Shown here in pieces: positions 53,766 to 58,877 of a DNA stretch of 58,877 nt. The notes beneath the pieces were generated by a model. It ran no database searches, was not told where the DNA came from, and was given only the letters and a program-made list of their open reading frames with translations. A program made the position numbers and the translations under genes. Position 1 is the first letter of the stretch, and the number at the start of each line of letters is the position of its first letter. This DNA comes from Elusimicrobia bacterium GWF2_62_30 (GTDB taxonomy: Bacteria > Elusimicrobiota > Elusimicrobia > Elusimicrobiales > UBA9959), in NCBI GenBank assembly GCA_001799995.1, contig MGUK01000058.1, positions 1 to 58,877 of the forward strand, given 5' to 3'.

Positions 53766-54770
53766 ATGCCAAATCCAAAAAAAGAGCCAGGTAAAGAATA
53801 TCCTGAAAGCGACTTGGAGTCCATACACGGCGTGATCGAAAGGATGCGCGCCCTGGAGCATCCCGCCTGGCCCGACAAGAACGACGACATAGAATCGCTC
53901 AAGTCCGCCATAACGCGCTGCGCTTCCGAGCTTGACCATTTGAAGTTCCGGCACGAAGCGCGCGGCGCCGAACTTGGGAAATTGAAAGCGCGGTACGCGG
54001 ACCTGGAACGCCTGTACAAAATGCGCCCCGACGCCATGAGGCGCGCCGGGGAGATGGAGATAACCGAGCTCGTCCGCGGAAAACAGGAACTGGCCGAACA
54101 GGAACTGGCGCTGCAGAAAGCAAAGACCGACGCGGAGCAGCAGCGCTCCGCGCAGGCCCGCGCTGACAAGGCGCGCCTCGAAGAGAGAAGCGCCGAACTC
54201 GAGCGTGAATATACCGAAAAGAAAAAGAAACTGGAAGAAGCCGAGCGCGAAACCGCCCACAGGAGAAGCGAGCTGACAGGGTCCGAAACCAGGCTCCAAG
54301 AGCAGCTTGAAGCCACGCGCCGGGCCGCGGTGGAAGAAACCGTGGCCGGCTTCAAACAGGAAATGGCGGCCAGGGAAAGGGTGTTCCTGCAGGAAAAAGC
54401 CGTTCTAAACAGCGAAGCCGAGGGTTGGCGCCGCAAAGCGGAAGAGGCTTTCTCTCAATTAGTCGAAGCCCGCGAGGCTTTGCTCCAAAAGAACCGGCAG
54501 GCGAAACTGGACGTTGACGATTGCCGGGAGCGCTCAGCCGAACTGGACAAGCAGCTGGCCGATCTTGAAAAACGCGGCGCCAGGCTGTCCGAGCGCGAAG
54601 AAGCCTGCCGGCGCCTTGGAGAAGAAGCCAAAAAGACGGCGCAGGACCTGAAAGACAGGTCAGCGGCCCTCGAAAACGACTACGCGGAGAAGAAAAAGGA
54701 ACTTGAGGCCGTTAAAGCCAGGATGCGCGCGGAGATAGACGCGCTCGTTAAGCAGTACCGCGGAAAATAA
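53766..54770 (+). CDS. Coiled-coil protein 1
   Basis: This is a 334-residue cytoplasmic protein of unknown function, without signal peptide or membrane helix. The first about 90 residues form a helical head (SIHGVIERMRALEHPAWP, ESLKSAITRCASELDHLKF). From about 95 to the end it is continuous coiled coil rich in Glu, Arg, Lys and Ala. Two related modules, EERSAELEREYTEKKKKLEEA and KDRSAALENDYAEKKKELEAV, occur in the middle and at the end. A similar SAAELEKDFETKMAEIEA module ends the next gene's product, so the two share ancestry or a common binding surface. First gene of a three-gene operon. Confidence 0.65.
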   Translation: MPNPKKEPGKEYPESDLESIHGVIERMRALEHPAWPDKNDDIESLKSAITRCASELDHLKFRHEARGAELGKLKARYADLERLYKMRPDAMRRAGEMEITELVRGKQELAEQELALQKAKTDAEQQRSAQARADKARLEERSAELEREYTEKKKKLEEAERETAHRRSELTGSETRLQEQLEATRRAAVEETVAGFKQEMAARERVFLQEKAVLNSEAEGWRRKAEEAFSQLVEAREALLQKNRQAKLDVDDCRERSAELDKQLADLEKRGARLSEREEACRRLGEEAKKTAQDLKDRSAALENDYAEKKKELEAVKARMRAEIDALVKQYRGK

Positions 54771-54793
54771 TTCCGGGAGCCCGCTGGACAACT

Positions 54794-56023
54794 ATGGACT
54801 GGAAAACGATAACGGAAGACCTGAAAGGACTGGAGCCGCGGCTTGACGCTGCCTGCCGTAAACTGTGGGACGAGGACCGGGGCTCCGCCGTTCCGGTCCA
54901 GGCGGTGGCCGGTGAAATAAAGATAGTTATGAACCGCGCCATGCAGGCGCTGGCCGAGCTTGGCGCGGCCGCGGCGAAAAAAGAGGAGATAGCTGCGCAC
55001 GCGGCCGACTGCCTGAAAAAGAATTCCCTGGACCTCGAAAGCGAACTGCGGACCGCAAGGGACCGAATTGAAAAACTTTCAAATGAAATTTCCTCCGGCC
55101 GGGAAGCCGCTAACCAGGCTGCCTCGGGAAGACGGCGCCTGGAAGCGGAACTGAAAGCTGAAAAAGAGCGCGCGGCCGCGCTTCAGGCAGAACTTGCGGC
55201 CGCCATGACCCGCGCGGAAGCAGCCGGGAAAGAAGCCGCCGCGGCACGGGAAACTGCCGGACGCGTCTCCGCTGCTGTCCCGCGGCTGGAAGAGGAGCTG
55301 AAAGCAGGTAAAGAAAATTCAGCCGCGCTTCGCAACGAACTAACAGCCGCAAAGGTCCGCGCGGAAGAGGCCAAAAGAGACGCTGCGGCGGCCAGGGAAG
55401 CCGCCGAGCTGGCATCCTCAGCCTCCGGCAGCATTGAAAAGGAACTGAAAGCGGAAAAAGAACGGGCGGCCGCGCTTCAGCAGGAACTTACCGCCGCAAG
55501 GGACCGCGCGGAGGCGGCCAGGCGGGAAACCGCCTCGCTGCAGGAGGAACTGGCCAGGACAAAGGAAACCCACCTGAAAGCGGACGCGCAGAAAGACGCC
55601 GACCTCGTCAAAAAACTGGAAACCTTCACCGCGGAACACGACACAAAAGAGCGTGAGCTGGAAGCTTCCCGGGCCAGTGTATTCGAGACGCTCACGGCCG
55701 AGCAGAAAGCGCAGCAGTCCGAATTTCAGAGCCGGCATAAAGCGCTGTTGGAGGAACTGCAGGCCAACGCGGCAAGTATCGAAAAAGCTTACACCCAGAA
55801 AGAGGCCCGCCTGCTGGAACTGAGCCAGCGGATAACCGATGAATTGCAGGACCGGGAAGCGAACGCCAGTGCGCTCGAAGAAGCGCTGCGGACGCAGGCC
55901 GCCCGCATCTCCGCCTCCGCCGCCGAGCTTGAAAAGGACTTCGAAACGAAGATGGCTGAAATAGAAGCGTTTAAACGGAAATTTTTAGAAGAAAGGCCGA
56001 AGGAAGAGCCCGGCGTTCAATAA
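54794..56023 (+). CDS. Coiled-coil protein 2 with 49-residue repeats
   Basis: This is a 409-residue cytoplasmic protein. A helical head (about 1-75) is followed by a near-continuous coiled coil. Three tandem repeats of 49 residues, starting at about 120, 169 and 218, share LKAEKERAAAL, ELTAAxxRAE and AAAARE. A period of 49 equals seven heptads, so the coil stays in register. The DNA repeats are also visible (around 55148, 55295 and 55440). Its C-terminal SAAELEKDFETK module resembles protein 1. It probably forms filaments or a scaffold with protein 1. Function unknown. Confidence 0.65.
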   Translation: MDWKTITEDLKGLEPRLDAACRKLWDEDRGSAVPVQAVAGEIKIVMNRAMQALAELGAAAAKKEEIAAHAADCLKKNSLDLESELRTARDRIEKLSNEISSGREAANQAASGRRRLEAELKAEKERAAALQAELAAAMTRAEAAGKEAAAARETAGRVSAAVPRLEEELKAGKENSAALRNELTAAKVRAEEAKRDAAAAREAAELASSASGSIEKELKAEKERAAALQQELTAARDRAEAARRETASLQEELARTKETHLKADAQKDADLVKKLETFTAEHDTKERELEASRASVFETLTAEQKAQQSEFQSRHKALLEELQANAASIEKAYTQKEARLLELSQRITDELQDREANASALEEALRTQAARISASAAELEKDFETKMAEIEAFKRKFLEERPKEEPGVQ

Positions 56024-56026
56024 GGC

Positions 56027-57130
56027 ATGGAACCGAAAGACTTTCCGCCCGCACTGGCCGCGATAACCCTGCTGCCGCTGAAGCCGCCGGACGCGGCCCC
56101 GATCGCGCCGGAACTGCGCGCAAGCAAACACACCGCTTTCCAGGAACTTACCGCCATGAAGCAGGGAGTCCACGACGAATTCCTGCAAGGCAAACTGAAA
56201 CTGGGCGAGATCCAGGGCCGGATAAAAGAAGACATAGCCGCGCTGACAGGAGAATCCCCCGAACACTTTACATTCCCCACACCACGGGACACACAACCGG
56301 GACCGCAGCCCCGGACAGCGCCGCTGCCAGCGGCAGCTATCCCCGGCCCGGTTCACCCTGCCGCCGGGCCAGCGCCGGCTGGCGCCGTAAAGCAAGGGAC
56401 CTGGCGCCGCACCGCCATTATTTCCACCCTGGTTTTCTGCGCGGTGCTGTTCGTCTCTCTCAAATTCTTCGCGCGAAACAGGGCAGCCTCCCATTTTCAG
56501 CTGCCTCCTACCCGCGCGGCCGGGCTCTGCCTGGCCCCGGATGGCGGCCGCGTTTTCTTCTCCGACCCGCAAAGACAGCTTCTGTTCGAAATTTCGGCCT
56601 CGGACGGCCAGGTTATCTCCGCAGAGAGTTTTCCGGCATCAGGCATGACGGGGCTTGCCTTTGACGGCTCCCTATTCTGGAGTTCGGACGGGGCGGCCAT
56701 TTACGGGCACAAAGCGAACGGCGGGTACGCCGTGGATGAAGTTCACAAAGCGTCCGGCGCCGCATTGCTCTGCTGGGACGGGGGATACTTATGGTCAGCT
56801 GCGCCCGGAGGCATCCTGCGCCGCTACTCCATCGGGAAACCGCTGGCGGAAAATGAAGCTTACCCTATGCCTCCCGGGCGCACCGTCGGCATTTCGGTGG
56901 CCGGCGGGACCCTGTGGCTGTTCGACCCCGGGAGCGGAACATTATCCGGTTATAAACTTTCCGCGCGGCCGGAACCGACGCAGACGGCCGATTTGAAAGC
57001 CTGGCTGCCTCGGAAGGGCAACGTGTCCGGCTTTACGCTGAGAGGGAATTATGTCTGGCTCGTCACGGAAAACCCCGCCGAACTGCTGCGCATCGCCCTC
57101 ACGCATGTAAAGTTTTCCGCCGCTGAATAA
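56027..57130 (+). CDS. Membrane protein with extracytoplasmic beta-propeller-like domain
   Basis: This is a 367-residue single-pass protein. The N-terminal about 75 residues are helical and cytosolic (FQELTAMKQGVHDEFLQGKLKLGEIQGRIKED). A Pro/Ala-rich linker leads to one membrane helix (TAIISTLVFCAVLFVSLKFFA, about 127-147). Outside is a repeat of four-stranded units with W/F-rich strands (GLCLAPDGGRVFFSDPQRQLLFEI, GLAFDGSLFWSSDGAAIYGH, LLCWDGGYLWSAAPGGILRRY, ISVAGGTLWLFDPGSGTLSGY, FTLRGNYVWLVTENPAELLRI) resembling an NHL/SMP-30-type propeller. It starts 3 bases after coiled-coil protein 2, so the operon links cytosolic coiled coils to an external sensor or binding blade. Confidence 0.65.
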   Translation: MEPKDFPPALAAITLLPLKPPDAAPIAPELRASKHTAFQELTAMKQGVHDEFLQGKLKLGEIQGRIKEDIAALTGESPEHFTFPTPRDTQPGPQPRTAPLPAAAIPGPVHPAAGPAPAGAVKQGTWRRTAIISTLVFCAVLFVSLKFFARNRAASHFQLPPTRAAGLCLAPDGGRVFFSDPQRQLLFEISASDGQVISAESFPASGMTGLAFDGSLFWSSDGAAIYGHKANGGYAVDEVHKASGAALLCWDGGYLWSAAPGGILRRYSIGKPLAENEAYPMPPGRTVGISVAGGTLWLFDPGSGTLSGYKLSARPEPTQTADLKAWLPRKGNVSGFTLRGNYVWLVTENPAELLRIALTHVKFSAAE

Positions 57131-57203
57131 TATTGATCCAGATTCAACGGATATTCTCCCCTTATCTTTCGGGCACATCCCGCCGCCCCATCCCACTTTG
57201 ACT

Positions 57204-58877
57204 TTATTGCAGCCACATGCATTTCCAGGTCATGGACGTGGTGTTGGCCGCCGAAGTATTGCACGAGACCTGGTCCGCGGCGCCTGTAGCCCGGCAATAC
57301 ACCGCCGTCGCGTTCGCGCTCATCGCCGAAGCGCCGCTGCACGTGACCGCCAGGTCCGCGGCGGCGGGGATCCCGGCACAGGTGTAATCCGCCGGTGTGG
57401 TGGACAGCGCCGTGGAAGCTATCGCGCATGTCCCGATCGCCGTGAAATAGGTCCCGGCAGAACCGAGTTTGATCGCGGAGGCCGCATTGCCCGTACCGAT
57501 GTTTATCATCTTCGCCGCGGCGTCCGCCCCGATGTTTATGGGGCTGGTACCGGAATTCAGGGAGATAGCGCCGTCCAGCACGGTCAACCCGGATGAGATC
57601 GAAACCCCCGGCACGGAAGCGGACTGTTGTGAGAAACTGTTCGCCCCGGTGAAAGTATTGGCGTCAAGAACGGCCTTTGTATCAAGCTGATTTTTCAGGG
57701 TGCTCGTATCGGCGGCCACCGTGTCCAGCCTGGCGCTCAGGGCGGCGTCCGCGTTGTTGTCAGCAGCGCACGCCCACCCCGAGCCGTTCCACTTGGGAAT
57801 CTGGTTATCGCCGCACCCGCTCTGGCTGAGCTTATCCAGCGATATCGTAGCGCTGGCCACCTGGGCCGGATCATTGATCGCCCCGACGGCTATAGAGGAG
57901 ACAATTACAGTATTTGGGAGGCTGCCAGCGGCGATGTTCTCCGCAAGGACTCCGGGCCCCACCAGGGAGCCGGTCAGGCTGCCGTCGGAGAGGTCGTCCA
58001 GGTTTGCATTAAAAGCTTGCACATTGGTGCCGATTGTAAGTCCCAGTGTCTCCGCCGCCCCGACACCATCAATAGCCCCCAAAAGAATACGTGCGTATTC
58101 GGTCAGCGCGGTTTGTTCATATATCCCGTCTTCAGTCCCATATAGCACGGTATCCGTAGTCACATAATCATACCCCGTCCCTCCCTGCTCCGCTGTGAGA
58201 AATCCTGTAATTTTATCCGCACCCACGTCGTTTATCTTAGCATCACTAATCGCGAAGTTGGCAACCGTCAACAGGCCTGCGCTGTTCACCGTGGCATCGC
58301 CGCTTATGCTAATCGCGGCCGCAACGCCGGTATCGCTGCCGACGAATATACTGCCGGGCGCCAGGGCGCTGCTTATCTTAACGTCCACCTGCTCTTTCAG
58401 GCTTGAAGTATCTACCGCCACAGTGTCGAGCCTGCCGCCCAGGGCGCTGTCAGCCGCTATGCGGGCGTTCGCTTCGTTCGTTATCGCCGTGCCGCGATCA
58501 GTGATCTCGGTCGCGAGGCTGCCGGCGAGGGTGGTGGTGTCCACCGCCACAGTGTCGAGCCTGCTGGTTAAGCCGCTGTCTGCTGATATACGGGCGTTAG
58601 ACTCGTTCGTTACCGCGGTGCCGCGATCAGTTATCTCGGTCGCGAGGCTGCCGGCGATAGCGCTCGTATCAATGGCTACCGCATCCTGCCGTACGCTCAG
58701 TGCGTTATCGGCGGCGCCGCGGGCTACGAGCTCGGCCGAGAGGTTCCCAGCAATAGTGTTCGTCGCCGCGTCCACCGCGTCCAGCCTGCCGCTCAGCGCA
58801 TTATCCGCATTGCTCCGGTTAGTAGTTTCAGACCACAGGTCGCCGGCAATCGTGCTGGTGTCCATAGCCACCAGGTT
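57204..58877 (-). CDS. Tail-fibre-like repeat protein, N-terminus outside window
   Basis: Partial: the frame is open to the window's right edge. At least 557 residues are visible. The N-terminal visible part consists of helical repeats of 32 or 43 residues (LDTVAVDTTTLAGSLATEIT ... NEANARIAADSALGGR), a pattern common in phage tail fibres and trimeric surface fibres. Then come beta-helix-like stretches, a GDNQIPKWNGSGWAC motif found in many large fibre-like proteins, and a Cys-paired C-terminal cap (CAGIPAAADLAVTCSG ... VYCRAT ... VSCNTS ... KCMWLQ). No phage structural genes adjoin. The 73-base gap to the preceding gene shows no clear terminator. Confidence 0.6.
   Translation of the reverse strand, partial: NLVAMDTSTIAGDLWSETTNRSNADNALSGRLDAVDAATNTIAGNLSAELVARGAADNALSVRQDAVAIDTSAIAGSLATEITDRGTAVTNESNARISADSGLTSRLDTVAVDTTTLAGSLATEITDRGTAITNEANARIAADSALGGRLDTVAVDTSSLKEQVDVKISSALAPGSIFVGSDTGVAAAISISGDATVNSAGLLTVANFAISDAKINDVGADKITGFLTAEQGGTGYDYVTTDTVLYGTEDGIYEQTALTEYARILLGAIDGVGAAETLGLTIGTNVQAFNANLDDLSDGSLTGSLVGPGVLAENIAAGSLPNTVIVSSIAVGAINDPAQVASATISLDKLSQSGCGDNQIPKWNGSGWACAADNNADAALSARLDTVAADTSTLKNQLDTKAVLDANTFTGANSFSQQSASVPGVSISSGLTVLDGAISLNSGTSPINIGADAAAKMINIGTGNAASAIKLGSAGTYFTAIGTCAIASTALSTTPADYTCAGIPAAADLAVTCSGASAMSANATAVYCRATGAADQVSCNTSAANTTSMTWKCMWLQ

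Overview
The window is a GC-rich bacterial chromosome segment of about 58.9 kb. It is densely coded, with many 1-4 base start/stop overlaps. The gene mix points to a Gram-negative-type bacterium: secreted and outer-membrane proteins, a PorV-family protein beside a FlgD/T9SS-type C-terminal domain, large pseudopilins, 2-oxoacid:ferredoxin oxidoreductase with SucCD, and DUF2157/GDYXXLXY membrane proteins. The style (modular Fn3, lamin-tail and repeat proteins) resembles Elusimicrobiota. That placement is an inference from gene style; no rRNA or tRNA gene is visible.

Layout. 1-5.6 kb: the start of a site-2 protease, a UDP-sugar dehydrogenase, a cytosolic PAS histidine kinase and release factor 3. 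5.6-13.6 kb: one long minus-strand run. In transcription order it holds three overlapping pseudopilin-type genes, an HPr-kinase-like protein, a PqqD/RRE protein, a 45-residue Cys-containing peptide too small for routine calling, an S26 peptidase, a DMT exporter and a secreted phospholipase-D-like protein. The kinase/PqqD/peptide/peptidase block looks like a RiPP-type peptide cassette without a recognisable maturase, and is the most interesting coding locus here. 13.8-19.8 kb: a Spy-like periplasmic protein, korAB, and divergent sucCD. 19.9-31.1 kb: a CorA-like transporter and rimO on the plus strand, then a minus-strand housekeeping run (FlgO-like protein, zincin, EamA half-transporter, TPR protein, serS, CheC/CheY pair, metK, phosphohexomutase). 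31.1-31.8 kb: three copies of a structured repeat. 31.8-39.6 kb: ahcY with a divergent LysR regulator, glycerate kinase, and an operon of radical SAM, CBM48, glucodextranase-C-like and Nif3 genes, then a CsgG/FlgO-like lipoprotein candidate. 39.7-48.5 kb: a further repeat copy, an MFS exporter, PorV-like and Fn3/FlgD-like proteins, DUF2157 plus GDYXXLXY, and pyrB. 48.5-48.9 kb: two structured repeats. 48.9-53.6 kb: tandem paralogues of an unrecognised secreted family. 53.7-57.1 kb: an operon of two coiled-coil proteins and a membrane-anchored propeller-like protein. 57.2 kb to the end: a truncated tail-fibre-like repeat protein.

The most unusual non-coding signal is a dispersed element (31235-31360, 31381-31539, 31572-31691, 39695-39834, 48701-48855). 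Its roughly 88-base core is conserved, and is base-for-base identical in two copies, while the flanking inverted-repeat arms differ from copy to copy yet pair within each copy. An internal hairpin shows compensatory changes. It is either a structured RNA or a mobile element that inserts into palindromes.

Metabolically, KorAB plus SucCD interconvert 2-oxoglutarate, succinyl-CoA and succinate with ferredoxin. MetK and AhcY run the S-adenosylmethionine cycle. SerS, PrfC, RimO and PyrB are ordinary housekeeping genes.
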